This document shows positions 13,699 through 23,897 of a DNA stretch of 34,780 nt, one piece after another. Origin of the DNA: Rhodopirellula maiorica SM1 (GTDB lineage Bacteria; Planctomycetota; Planctomycetia; Pirellulales; Pirellulaceae). Positions within the stretch are counted from its first letter, which is position 1. Each line of letters starts with the position of its first letter. The position numbers and the translations under genes were made by a program. The notes beneath the pieces were generated by a model. It had not been told where the DNA came from. It did not search any database and saw only the letters and a list, made by a program, of their open reading frames with translations. Location of the stretch: the NCBI RefSeq assembly GCF_000346295.1, contig NZ_ANOG01000538.1:1-34780 (forward strand), written 5' to 3'.

Positions 13699-16600
13699 TC
13701 AACGGCCATCGTGAGTTCCGTTGGTAAAGCGGTGCACCATTTGAGTTAACAGCTCGACGTTAATCGGTTTGCTCAAATAATCATTACAACCGCTTTCGAT
13801 GCAGCGATTCATATCTCCCTGCATCGCATCGGCGGTCAACGCGATAATTGGGCCATCGAATCCGAGTCGACGGAGCTGTTCCGCGGTTTGATATCCATCG
13901 AGTCGAGGCATTTGCATGTCCAACAGAATCAAATCGTAGGAACGGCCTTGCCGGACCATCTCTTCGACCATGCGGATCGCGACTTCACCATCTTCGGCCT
14001 CATTGACTCGGGCTCCCGCTTTTTTCAGCAATGATTTGCTAAGAAAGCGGATATCGCGGCGGTCGTCGACGACCAACACGTGGCAATCCAAAGTAACTGT
14101 TTCCGTCGGCGTGGGGTTTGCCAGCGGTTCTGTTGTCAATTTGGGCTGGATCATTTGCACATCGTCGATGTCGCCGGTGGAGATCGAGACGGTGAATTTA
14201 CTGCCTTTGCTCAATTCACTCTCCACCGAGATTTCTCCGCCCAACATCTCGGTCAACCGTTTGCTGATCGCCAGTCCAAGTCCCGTGCCACCAAATTCGC
14301 GATTGACGTTGCCATCCCCCTGTGAAAACGGCTGGAACAATCGCTGCTGTTGTTGCCGACTCATTCCGATACCCGAATCGACGATCTCGAATTGCAGTAT
14401 CCCGTCATCGTGTTGCTGATCCACGAAACGCACAATGATCTTCACCATGCCTGAGGGAGTGAATTTGATTGCGTTGCCGACCAGGTTGATCAGAACTTGT
14501 TTTAAGCGTTTGGGGTCGGAGGTGATTTCTGCTGGAATTTTTCCGTGGTATTCAACATCGAGTTCCAGGTTGCTCTCGGTCGCACGAACTTCCATGATCG
14601 AGCGAACGTCTTCGACCAAATGGCTCGGAGCGAACCGTTGTTGGCTGATCTCGAATTTACCAGCTTCGATTTTTGACAGGTCAAGAATATCGTTGATGAT
14701 ATCCAGCAGGAAACCACCGTTGTGTCGGATGGTGCGAACGTGTGAAAGCGTTTCGTCGTCGTTGACTTTTTCAGCGATCAGATCGGCATAGCCTAGGATT
14801 GCCGTCATGGGAGTGCGGATTTCGTGACTCATGTTGGCTAGAAACGCGCTCTTTGATTCATTCGCCGCAACGGCCTGTTCACGTGCTTCTTTAAGCGATT
14901 GTTCGAACTCGTGTTGATTGGTGATATCCAGCAGCGTGCCGATGATTTGAGACGGCCGTTTGTTGCCTTCGTTGCCTTTGGTCCACAACGTCTTGGTTTG
15001 TAACCGCACCCAGCGGCGTTGACCGTCGAGTCGAGTGATGCGGAGGTCAAGCGGCGTCATTAATTTCCGCCGCGTCTGTGCTGCTTGCTGGAAATATTTC
15101 TGGTACGCAGCCGCGTCGTCGGGATAAACAAACGAGGGCGCTTGATTCATCTCGAGCTGAAACGTGTGATCCTCGGGATAGCCGACAATACGTTTGAACT
15201 CGGGCGAGAAGACCACGGTCTCCGAACGCAAATCGACGTGCAGCATACCAAAGCCAGCTGCCTTGGCTGCGACACTTAATCGCTGGGCGCTGAGCCGGAT
15301 TTCTCGTTCATTTCGTTTTCGCTCGGTGATGTCCACGCCACTGGGCACGACGAAGGTGACCTCGCCCTTGTCGTTTCGAGCCGGAGCAATCCGGAATTGA
15401 ATGGCACGTTTCGATCCGTCGGCAATCCAGTAATCCAATTCCATTTCCACGGTCTCGCCCGCAGCGGCTCGCTGGAATGACTCGCGGACGGCGGACTGCA
15501 CCTTCGCGGACCGACGCCACCATGGACACTCCCAAAACTTCTTGCCAATAATTTCCTCACGCGTGAAGCCACACCCCGTGGTCGCGGTTTTATTGACCTC
15601 GCTGACGTGACCATCCAGGTCGATAACACCGACAAAGATCAAAGTCACATCGAAAATCCCCTGTAGTTTTGTATTGCTACTTTCGTAATTTTCGAGGGCC
15701 AACTTGATCGCTTCTTCGGATTCACGCCGAGTGGTGATATCCAATTCGACACCGATCATCTGCAGCGGCGAATCGCTGTCCTTAATGGAAAGATGAGCAA
15801 GCGACATCACCCAGCGATAGGCCTTGGAAGACCGCCGGATACGGTATTCACAGCGATACGGCGTGCCCGTTTCCAAGCTGTGACGAAGCGACTGTTCGAC
15901 ATGGACGCGGTCGTCGGGATGGACGAGATCGAGAAACTCGGCGAGTCCCCCAATCGGTTTGGCAGAATCCAATCCCGATTGTCTGCTCAGTTCACCAGAA
16001 CGATAAAATTTGTCGGCGTTGACGTGCCATTGCCACAGTTTTAGCTCTGCAGCGCTAAGTGCCAATCGCAGACGTTCTTCGCTAGCAAGAATACGACGCT
16101 CCGATTCCTTGGCGTCGGTGATGTCCCAGTTCAGCCCATGGATCCGTGTTACCTTGCCGTGTTCATCTCGCAGAATTGTGCCAACCGCAGCGAGCCAAAT
16201 CACATGGCCATCAGGGCGAATGATACGGAATTCGGTTTCATAAGCGTCGCCGTTTTCGGTCGCCTGCTTCCAGAGGGATTTGAGGGCGGGAAGGTCGTCG
16301 GGATGGACGTATTGAAAGAACAATTCGGATGATGGATCGTCCTGTTTGGGGATTCCCAGCAATTGAAACAGAGAGTCTTCCCAAACACTTTTTTCCTCGC
16401 TCCATTCCCAAGCCGCCATCGCACCGGCTTTGAGCGCCATCGAGATACGGCGTTCGCTTTCAATCAATCGCATCTGGGCCGCATAGCGATCGCTGATGTC
16501 GACGCCCGAGGGGATCAGGAACTCAATATTGCCACTCGAATCTCGCACCGGTGCCATCATGAAATCGATCATGAGTGGATCGCCTTGCTTGGAATTCAAG

Positions 16601-19600
16601 CCGACATCGAACCGCACCGTTTCACCCGCAAAAGCACGATCCATGGCGTCACGCATTTGGTTGGCGACGGCATCATCGTAAGTCCACCAATCACATTCGG
16701 CAAAATGTTTGCCAATCACATCATCGCGACTGAGACCCGCGATGCTCATCGAACGATCGTCGACCTCTAGCAGTTTGCCATCGCTGCCGATCACTCCGAC
16801 CAGCCCCAATTGATTGTTGATCACACGCCGCAAGTGCGCCTCGCGGTCAGCAAGTTCCAATTCCCAACGTTTTCGTTCCGTGATGTCACGTGATACCGCG
16901 ACGAGAAATTTGATCTGTTCCGACACACCACGCACCGAGGTGACGACCACGTCCCACCACTTCGGCGTTGCATTGGCCGTGGGACAGAACGCTTGGAAGC
17001 TGCCGGTTCCTCCTGCGATCGCGTCACTTAACGCTTGCCGAACGCTCGGCTGACTTTCGGCGGGCCACAGCGATTCCCAAGGCTCCCCTCGGAATGTTTC
17101 GAAATCTGCGATTTCAAACGAGGCAATCCCGGCGGAGTTCATCGTTAACATGCGGCCGTCGATGTCGAGGACTTTAATACAGTCAGGGCTGCTTTCGATA
17201 ATCGTACGATTAAACTCTTCGCTTTCACGCAGTGCGTCTTCGGCGCGGGCACGTTCAAGCCGCGCGTAAACACGGGCGGTAAACTCTTGTAGAAAATCTT
17301 GCTCGTCAGCTTGCCAATGATGCGGTTCGTTGCGAATGGCGGACAATACAAACTTTAATCGTCGGTCGCTAACGTAGGTTGCGTTGAACAACGAACCGAT
17401 TTTCAAGGAAGCAAAACGATCGGCCAAAGCGGCGGACCGAGCTGGGCTTTGACAGTCATCGATCGCGAGCGGTTGGCCTGCTAACAGGGCGGCACGCTCG
17501 TGGTCCTCGTGAAATTCGTCCAGACGATGGACCCCACCGATGCCGGGAAGGTCATTTTCAGTGACGTGTTCGAAAAACACATTCGCCGTTTGCTCGTGTT
17601 CATCGATTTCGACCAGTGCGCATCGACTCAGATCCATGTAATCGGTTATTCGGGTACACGCTTGTCGGGTGATCTCGTCGGCCGATAACGGATTGACGAA
17701 TGCGGATTGCAAGTCAGCTAAAAACGCCAGATTGAGTTCGCGTGATTTGCGTTCGGTGATATCGACGGCAAAGCCTGTGATTTGCAATGCATTGCCATGC
17801 TCGTCGCGGTCGACGACACCATGAACCTGTGACCAGATGATTCGCCCATCGGTGCCTCGGACGCAGCGGCATTCGAACTCTTCTCGCTCGGAATTGGAAT
17901 GCAGTACCGAGTCAATGATTTGCTGGACGACCGGATGATCCTCGGGGATCACAATCTCCAAAAATCCCTCCGGCGTCCCCTTGAATTCGTGTTTGTCATA
18001 GCCGTACATCGCATGGAGACGATCTGACCAAGTGATTTTGTTCTTGGGGATATTCCAGACCCAACTGCCCATACGACCGGCGTCCAGTGCCAACGATAAC
18101 GTTCGCTCGCGCTGGATCATTTCGAGCTCGGCCTTTTTTCGTTCGCTGACGTCGCTTGCGATTGCGGTGATTGAGAGTGGGGTGCCCTGTGAATCACGCT
18201 GGATGACGCCGCGACCGTACGTCCAGATGACTTGTTGATCATTTCCGCGAAAGACTCGGAAATCCATCTCGAATTCATCACATTGGCCTTCGAAAGCCGC
18301 GTCGATGCGACTTTGCACGTAGTCGCGATCATCGGGGTGGATGATCTGCATGAATCCTGCGCAGGTGGCGACAAATTGATCACGCTCGTAGCCGAGTAAT
18401 TCATATAAGTGACTGGACCATGTCACGCGGTCAGTCGCGATGTCCCAGTGCCACGACCCCAATCGGCCGGCACGAAACGCCAGTTCCAGGTCCTCGCGTT
18501 GTCTGGCAACGACACGTTCGGCTTCCTTACGGTCGGTCACATCTAAGAATGTCACGACGCAGCCAATCGTTTCGCCGTCGCGGATCATCGGATAGGACCA
18601 ATACTCAACATCAAAGAATGTCCCATCAGCCCTCCAGAAAATCTCGTCGTCGACATGGACTTTAGCTCCGACGCGAAACGCCTCGTAAATATGACATTCG
18701 TCGTTCGGACAATGGGTACCATCGCGACTCGTGTGATGGATGAGCTTATGCATCTGCTTGCCGACAAGTTCAGCGGGGGCATCAAAGCCCAAAAGTTTTG
18801 CGCACGATGCATTGGCAAACGTGCAGACGCCATCGGGATCGATGCCGTAGATGCCTTCGGCAGTAGAATTTAGCAACGCAACAATTCGCTCATCCCGATC
18901 AAAGATCGTTTGGACAAATTGTTTGTGTTCGGTGATGTCACGCAGGTATGCGGTAAAAAACGGAGATCCGTCACGCGTTTTCGTCGCGTTGATCGCGAGC
19001 TCGACAGGGAACTGTTCACCGTTGGATCGCTGGGCCGTTAACTCAATGCGGTGACCAATGATCTTGGATTCGCCGGATTCCAAATAGCGTTTCAGCCCAC
19101 GGGTGTGCGCGTCGCGGAACTCTTCGGGAACAATCGTTTCCGCTAATAGTTTTCCTTTCACCTCGTGTTGCTTGAAACCGAACGTTTGCTCTGCAGCCGG
19201 ATTGAAATCAACGATCCGGCCGTCGACGTCCATCGTGATGATCGAATCGAGAGCCGACGCCAAGATGGCTGATTTGCGAGCCTCTTCGTCACGCAAATTC
19301 GCATCGGCTTGGGTATGGCGAATAAACTGTCCTAGCTCGAGACCAATCGATTGCAGCATCGCCAAAAACGTCTGCTCCAATCGCCCCGAACTTCGTGAGA
19401 AGATTTCAATCACGCCAAAGAAATCGGTTCCCACCAAGATAGGCATCGCCATCGCTTGGTTTAAACCGGCATCGATCGCATGAGTGCGTGAAAAGTTCCT
19501 GTCTGCGGACAGATTATCGATCGAGTGTGCATCCAACGATTGCCAAACGCGACCGGGCAAACCATGTCCCTTGGCAAACTGAAATTCTTGGTTCTTGGCG

Positions 19601-22299
19601 GCAACCCGTTCCATCGCGGAATCGTTTGCCCCGACCGAGACGTCGGTACATCGCAGCACTTGGTGCCGAGGATCGGGTAACCAAATGGCCGTGATATCCG
19701 CCCCCAGTGATTCTCGAATCGCCTTTAGCACCTTGGGGACAGCGGAGTCAAACGATTTCGCCTCAGCAAGTAAACGAATGACCTTGTGTTCGGTGGTCAT
19801 GCGAATCGACGCCTGTTTCTGCAGCGTGATGTCGATGAAGGTCAATATCAATCCGTCCGCTTTCTCATCCCGCATGTACGGCAACACGCGTCGCAGGTAC
19901 CAACGTCCGTCGTGCGTTTCGATCTCATCTTCGAGTCGCTCGGTGCTGTCCGATAGTTCCTTGCTGCTTGGAATGGCGGGCATGTCTACTGCGACATGCG
20001 AAATATCATCCAGCGGACGTCCAATATCGCTGGCGATCAGACGATAGATTTTCGCTGCGGGAGGCGAATACCAAATGGTGTTTTGCTTGGCATCCAAGCA
20101 GATGGTTGCAATTTGAGTGCTGCGGAACAGATTCTCCAAATCGGTGTTGATGTTGGCGATGGCATCTCGGCTGGCGCGAATCTCTTCACGCGAGGTTTCT
20201 AGTTCTTCGTTTGCCGAATGCAACTCTTCGTTCATCGACAACAGTTCTTCGTTGGACGATTTCAGCTCTTCATTGGTGGCTTCCATGTCCTGCATCGTCT
20301 GTTCTAGATCGCTGCGGGTGGTCTCGAGTTCACGTTCAATTTGAACAAGCAGCGAGTCGGCATCGGGGTGAGCACGGTGGGGAAGTTCGTCGCTCTCCTC
20401 ACGCGGGATGGGAATGCCGACATCGTGAAAGACGACGAGGAATAACGGAGCGTCCTCGCCTAGACGTGGCATCGGTTGGACGGTCAGCATCACTCGTTGA
20501 ACGAGGTCCCCGTCACGTAGCGATAGATTTTCATGCTGGACTCGGCGGCTGGTTCGTTTGGCCTCTGAAATCGCGGCACGCAAACCGATTTGCAATCCAC
20601 TCGCCGCCATTTTGACGATGTTGTTTTCAAATGGTCCCGCTGTCAGGTTTAAATACTTTTTGATGTTGGGTGACGACGTCAACACTTTTCCCGATTCATC
20701 AATGACCGCTGATTTCGGAGTGAATTCGTCGAGTACGATCCGCTGCATCATGTCGGTCAGATCGACCGAGGAATCGGGGGTGATGGTTGATTGTGGCGAG
20801 ATCACTGCACGAGGTAAAAAGCCCGTGGACGTTGCCGATCCGATCGCGGTCCCTTTGCGCTGCGAGATGCGAGATTTGGCGTCGATGGGACGAAACAATT
20901 CACCATGCGAGGCGATGTTTTCGCTGGGGCCTAGGAACAAATATCCCGTCGCAGTCAGCGCATAATGAAACAGCGGGATTAACTTCTCTTGCAGGTGAGG
21001 TCCGAGATAGATCAATAGATTGCGGCACGAAATCAGGTCAAGCCGCGAGAACGGAGGATCGCTGATCAAATTGTGCAGCGAAAACAGAACGAGTTCACGA
21101 ACCTCTTTCGCCACATGATATTTGGTGCCCTGTCTGATAAAGAACCGCTTTAGTCGCTCGGGGCTAATGTGGTCTTGAATCCCCAGCGGGTACGTCCCGC
21201 GGCGAGCGATCGCTAAGGATCGCTCGTCAATGTCGGTAGCAAAGATCTGGACGCGAGGTGGATTGGGGAGCTCATCGATGACTTCGCGGCACAAAATAGC
21301 CATCGTGTACGCTTCTGCGCCATTCGCGCATCCGGCAACCCAGATACGCACACTGTCATTAGGGTCGCGGTTTTCAAAGATCTTAGGCAATACTTGGTGA
21401 CGGAGCGTTTCAAAGGCCTCTGGATCTCGAAAAAACGCGGTGACTCCAATCAACAAGTCGCGGAACAGAGCATGGATCTCGTCGTCATGTTGCTGCAGAT
21501 AGTCGACGTACTGATAAACCGATGCAATTTTCCGCAACTGCATCCGCCGCTGGATACGCCGCTGCAGCGTACTGGATTTGTAATGCAGGAAATTATGCGT
21601 GGTAACCTTTTTCAGCTTTTCCGCGATCACGGGAATCGCGTCTTTGATCTGCTGTTGCAAGTGGTCCGTAGAGATGGAAGCGACTTGGTCCGTCATGTGG
21701 CTTGCATAACGCCGCAGTTCGGCAGCGATTTCGCGGGGTGGGATCACGTGATCCGCGACTCCCGTGGTAGCGGCACTGCGAGGCATCGAGTCGAATTTGG
21801 CAGACACGGGGTCTTGAGCAAACGTCAAACCGCCTCGATCGCTGATCGCTTTGAGTCCCAATGTGCCGTCGCTGCCGGTGCCCGAGAGGATCACACCGAG
21901 GCTGCGGTCTCGCTGGTCCTCGGCAAGCGAATGCAAAAAATGATCGATTGTCGTTGTGCGGTGACTCGCGTCGTCGGGCTGGACGACGTGGACCGAACCG
22001 TGGCGGATTTCCAGCAATCTGTGCGGGGGGCAAACGTAAACCGTGTCCGCCATCAACGCCGTGCCGTCGGTGAGTTCCAGTACCCGCATCGAGGTCGATT
22101 TTGACAGCAAGTCGACCAATAGCGATTTGCTTTGAGGGTCAAGGTGTTGGATGAACACGATGGCCATCCCCGGCGCATCCCCAAGCGCCCTCAACAATTC
22201 CTGGAATGCCTCGAGTCCCCCGGCCGAAGCGCCTATGCCGACGATCAAGGGTGAGTCATCGGCGATCCGACTTTGCTCCGATATGTTTTTACGATTCAT
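13699..22299 (-). CDS. Giant CheB-CheR-multi-PAS/GAF hybrid histidine kinase with C-terminal receiver
   Basis: This is a single uninterrupted 2866-residue frame. The CheB methylesterase domain (about 17-195) keeps S25, H52 and D144. The CheR methyltransferase domain (about 215-470) keeps FFRDPEAF, ATDID and SCRNLLIYL, but its SAM loop reads GCANGAEAY instead of the usual GCxTGEEAY. A divergent PAS (about 520-640) and a coiled coil rich in NEEL repeats (about 650-715) follow. Then come PAS (720-830), GAF (835-995), four PAS (1008-1517), GAF (1520-1690) and six PAS (1695-2465), giving about 12 PAS in all. HisKA (about 2485-2550) has H2492 in MSHEIRTPM. HATPase_c has NLVGNAIKF, DSGIGM and GGTGLGLAIS. 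The receiver (about 2740-2860) has D2794 and K2844. There is no membrane segment, so it is cytoplasmic and presumably integrates many ligands or redox cues. An HPt gene follows. Confidence 0.95.
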   Translation of the reverse strand: MNRKNISEQSRIADDSPLIVGIGASAGGLEAFQELLRALGDAPGMAIVFIQHLDPQSKSLLVDLLSKSTSMRVLELTDGTALMADTVYVCPPHRLLEIRHGSVHVVQPDDASHRTTTIDHFLHSLAEDQRDRSLGVILSGTGSDGTLGLKAISDRGGLTFAQDPVSAKFDSMPRSAATTGVADHVIPPREIAAELRRYASHMTDQVASISTDHLQQQIKDAIPVIAEKLKKVTTHNFLHYKSSTLQRRIQRRMQLRKIASVYQYVDYLQQHDDEIHALFRDLLIGVTAFFRDPEAFETLRHQVLPKIFENRDPNDSVRIWVAGCANGAEAYTMAILCREVIDELPNPPRVQIFATDIDERSLAIARRGTYPLGIQDHISPERLKRFFIRQGTKYHVAKEVRELVLFSLHNLISDPPFSRLDLISCRNLLIYLGPHLQEKLIPLFHYALTATGYLFLGPSENIASHGELFRPIDAKSRISQRKGTAIGSATSTGFLPRAVISPQSTITPDSSVDLTDMMQRIVLDEFTPKSAVIDESGKVLTSSPNIKKYLNLTAGPFENNIVKMAASGLQIGLRAAISEAKRTSRRVQHENLSLRDGDLVQRVMLTVQPMPRLGEDAPLFLVVFHDVGIPIPREESDELPHRAHPDADSLLVQIERELETTRSDLEQTMQDMEATNEELKSSNEELLSMNEELHSANEELETSREEIRASRDAIANINTDLENLFRSTQIATICLDAKQNTIWYSPPAAKIYRLIASDIGRPLDDISHVAVDMPAIPSSKELSDSTERLEDEIETHDGRWYLRRVLPYMRDEKADGLILTFIDITLQKQASIRMTTEHKVIRLLAEAKSFDSAVPKVLKAIRESLGADITAIWLPDPRHQVLRCTDVSVGANDSAMERVAAKNQEFQFAKGHGLPGRVWQSLDAHSIDNLSADRNFSRTHAIDAGLNQAMAMPILVGTDFFGVIEIFSRSSGRLEQTFLAMLQSIGLELGQFIRHTQADANLRDEEARKSAILASALDSIITMDVDGRIVDFNPAAEQTFGFKQHEVKGKLLAETIVPEEFRDAHTRGLKRYLESGESKIIGHRIELTAQRSNGEQFPVELAINATKTRDGSPFFTAYLRDITEHKQFVQTIFDRDERIVALLNSTAEGIYGIDPDGVCTFANASCAKLLGFDAPAELVGKQMHKLIHHTSRDGTHCPNDECHIYEAFRVGAKVHVDDEIFWRADGTFFDVEYWSYPMIRDGETIGCVVTFLDVTDRKEAERVVARQREDLELAFRAGRLGSWHWDIATDRVTWSSHLYELLGYERDQFVATCAGFMQIIHPDDRDYVQSRIDAAFEGQCDEFEMDFRVFRGNDQQVIWTYGRGVIQRDSQGTPLSITAIASDVSERKKAELEMIQRERTLSLALDAGRMGSWVWNIPKNKITWSDRLHAMYGYDKHEFKGTPEGFLEIVIPEDHPVVQQIIDSVLHSNSEREEFECRCVRGTDGRIIWSQVHGVVDRDEHGNALQITGFAVDITERKSRELNLAFLADLQSAFVNPLSADEITRQACTRITDYMDLSRCALVEIDEHEQTANVFFEHVTENDLPGIGGVHRLDEFHEDHERAALLAGQPLAIDDCQSPARSAALADRFASLKIGSLFNATYVSDRRLKFVLSAIRNEPHHWQADEQDFLQEFTARVYARLERARAEDALRESEEFNRTIIESSPDCIKVLDIDGRMLTMNSAGIASFEIADFETFRGEPWESLWPAESQPSVRQALSDAIAGGTGSFQAFCPTANATPKWWDVVVTSVRGVSEQIKFLVAVSRDITERKRWELELADREAHLRRVINNQLGLVGVIGSDGKLLEVDDRSMSIAGLSRDDVIGKHFAECDWWTYDDAVANQMRDAMDRAFAGETVRFDVGLNSKQGDPLMIDFMMAPVRDSSGNIEFLIPSGVDISDRYAAQMRLIESERRISMALKAGAMAAWEWSEEKSVWEDSLFQLLGIPKQDDPSSELFFQYVHPDDLPALKSLWKQATENGDAYETEFRIIRPDGHVIWLAAVGTILRDEHGKVTRIHGLNWDITDAKESERRILASEERLRLALSAAELKLWQWHVNADKFYRSGELSRQSGLDSAKPIGGLAEFLDLVHPDDRVHVEQSLRHSLETGTPYRCEYRIRRSSKAYRWVMSLAHLSIKDSDSPLQMIGVELDITTRRESEEAIKLALENYESSNTKLQGIFDVTLIFVGVIDLDGHVSEVNKTATTGCGFTREEIIGKKFWECPWWRRSAKVQSAVRESFQRAAAGETVEMELDYWIADGSKRAIQFRIAPARNDKGEVTFVVPSGVDITERKRNEREIRLSAQRLSVAAKAAGFGMLHVDLRSETVVFSPEFKRIVGYPEDHTFQLEMNQAPSFVYPDDAAAYQKYFQQAAQTRRKLMTPLDLRITRLDGQRRWVRLQTKTLWTKGNEGNKRPSQIIGTLLDITNQHEFEQSLKEAREQAVAANESKSAFLANMSHEIRTPMTAILGYADLIAEKVNDDETLSHVRTIRHNGGFLLDIINDILDLSKIEAGKFEISQQRFAPSHLVEDVRSIMEVRATESNLELDVEYHGKIPAEITSDPKRLKQVLINLVGNAIKFTPSGMVKIIVRFVDQQHDDGILQFEIVDSGIGMSRQQQQRLFQPFSQGDGNVNREFGGTGLGLAISKRLTEMLGGEISVESELSKGSKFTVSISTGDIDDVQMIQPKLTTEPLANPTPTETVTLDCHVLVVDDRRDIRFLSKSLLKKAGARVNEAEDGEVAIRMVEEMVRQGRSYDLILLDMQMPRLDGYQTAEQLRRLGFDGPIIALTADAMQGDMNRCIESGCNDYLSKPINVELLTQMVHRFTNGTHDGR

Positions 22300-22434
22300 A
22301 CGCCTTTACCTTGCCAGCGGGCACCGCGTGCCGTCGCTGCGTCCGCAGCCCTCCCGAATACCTCAGATGATCTCGTTCGCGTGTTGCGACCCCGCTGTCA
22401 CCAACCGCAGCGATGATGCACATACTGATGAAGT

Positions 22435-22650
22435 TCACTCGTGCTCGCGTTTGGCGACGATGGCCGCAAGAAACGCATCGAGGTCCTCTTGTCGGTAATA
22501 GCGATACCCCGTCACTGGATGACGCGTTGGAACCAGTCGGCCCGATCTGTCCCAGTTCCGAAGCGTCTCCGAGGTCACGCTCAGATACTCTGCTGCTTCG
22601 CCCACACGAAGCATTCCATCGAGCTTGCCCACCATTGACTTGACACCCAT
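22435..22650 (-). CDS. Small MerR/excisionase-type helix-turn-helix DNA-binding protein
   Basis: The 71-residue product is little more than a winged HTH of the MerR/HTH_17 type: MLRVGEAAEYLSVTSETLRN (helix-turn-helix), then WDRSGRLVPTRHPVTGYRYY (wing) and EDLDAFLA. The ATG at 22650 is preceded by GGAAGG at good spacing; a TTG at 22665 is the alternative start. There is no effector domain. It lies between the giant kinase and the ATP-grasp operon, all on the minus strand, 135 bases before the kinase start. It may regulate either neighbour. No phage or integrase genes are near, so an excisionase role is unlikely. Confidence 0.8.
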   Translation of the reverse strand: MGVKSMVGKLDGMLRVGEAAEYLSVTSETLRNWDRSGRLVPTRHPVTGYRYYRQEDLDAFLAAIVAKREHE

Positions 22651-22850
22651 CACAGCACCTTCCAAACCTTACAAACGTTGAAATGATGCCAAATTGAAGA
22701 CCGTAAAGGCGTTTTCGTCAATTCCCCCTCGTTTTGTGCGATGAGGAACCTCCATGATTCTCTCGCTTCGATGCAAGGTCGGCCGCGATGAGGGAGCTGC
22801 AACTAGGCTGGGGTGCTGGGATGCTGGACGCTGGGGTGCAACGCCTCTCG

Positions 22851-23897
22851 CTACAGCGTGGCGAGATCCACGTTACGGATGCGGGATCCGTAATATTGCT
22901 TGTAGCGAACCTTGCGTTGCAAATCGCGAATGATCGCGGCGGTAAAGTCGACTCCCGTCAATTGTTGGCTGCTGCCGAGACCGCCAGGGCTAAATACATT
23001 GATCTCCATCAACTTGTCATCAACGATATCCAGCCCGACAAGGAACATGCCATCGCGGACAAGTTTTGGACGCACCATTTCGACCAATTCGAGCATTTGG
23101 TGGGTGACCTCGGCCGCCTCGCTTTTGCCACCCGAATGCATATTGCTTCTCGCATCGCCCGTTTTATTGACACGGCGAAAAGCGGCATACGCACCATCGT
23201 GCCACAGCGGGCGGCCATTCATGACAAACATTCGGACATCGCCATCGGCCGCAGCCGGCAAATACTCTTGCACGATACAGTAACCATCACGCAACACCGC
23301 TTCGATCATTTGGTTGCGGTTGGCTTTGTCGTCTTCGTGAATCAGAAAGACACTTTGGCCGCCGGATCCCTGCAGTGGTTTGATCACCACTTTGCCGTTT
23401 TGCGATTCGATAAACGAATTGATCTGTTTAATGTCGCGACTGATGCAGGTTTTGGGACGGACTTCTTCGGGAAAGTGCTGGAAATAGGTCTTGTTGATTG
23501 CGTTGGCTAGGTTTTCAGGATCGTTCAAGACGATCACACCGCGTGCTGCCGCGAGTTGCCCAAACAAAATCCCGCTGGTTTGAGCCCACGATCGTTCTGC
23601 AGCGTCATCGGACGGGTCGTTGCGAAGCATCAGGACGTCGAGATCGTCGAGTGAAATCCTAGTGCCGTCGGATTCTTTGTCTTGAAGTTCGCCCATAAAG
23701 TTTTCCAGCGATTCGTAGTGCTCGCCATTGACCGTTCGTGCCGACGCATGAACGGCTCCATCGGGTGCGTAGACAAAATCCCCCACACCGAGCGTATAGA
23801 CTTGATGCCCCATGTTCACGGCGGTCATCGCCAACCGCGTCGTTGTGTACGCGGCTTGTTCGGTCATCACGTCGTTTACTACAAATCCAATCTTCAT
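22851..23897 (-). CDS. GshB/RimK-like ATP-grasp ligase
   Basis: The 348-residue protein is an ATP-grasp carboxylate-amine ligase resembling prokaryotic glutathione synthetase. The N-terminal domain (MKIGFVVNDV, then LDVLMLRNDPSDD near 87-98) matches the GshB substrate domain. The ATP-binding domain has VVIKPLQGSGGQSVF with K173 and a glycine-rich loop, DGDVRMFVMNG (about 219-229), and the Mg-binding end MEINVFSPGG (297-306). True glutathione synthesis would need gshA, which is not here. Its context with an N-formylglutamate amidohydrolase and a QEGLA protein suggests ligation of glutamate or a peptide instead. Its ATG overlaps the upstream stop by four bases (ATGA), implying translational coupling. 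It is the last gene of the operon. Confidence 0.87.
   Translation of the reverse strand: MKIGFVVNDVMTEQAAYTTTRLAMTAVNMGHQVYTLGVGDFVYAPDGAVHASARTVNGEHYESLENFMGELQDKESDGTRISLDDLDVLMLRNDPSDDAAERSWAQTSGILFGQLAAARGVIVLNDPENLANAINKTYFQHFPEEVRPKTCISRDIKQINSFIESQNGKVVIKPLQGSGGQSVFLIHEDDKANRNQMIEAVLRDGYCIVQEYLPAAADGDVRMFVMNGRPLWHDGAYAAFRRVNKTGDARSNMHSGGKSEAAEVTHQMLELVEMVRPKLVRDGMFLVGLDIVDDKLMEINVFSPGGLGSSQQLTGVDFTAAIIRDLQRKVRYKQYYGSRIRNVDLATL

Noticed and set aside
21394-22104. 236-codon plus-strand open frame
   Set aside because: Antisense to the CheB/CheR part of the giant kinase, which has intact catalytic motifs.
22435-22650. Excisionase of an integrated element
   Set aside because: No integrase, attachment-site repeats or phage genes are seen around it.
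22788-23510. 240-codon plus-strand open frame
   Set aside because: Antisense to the ATP-grasp gene; no motifs.
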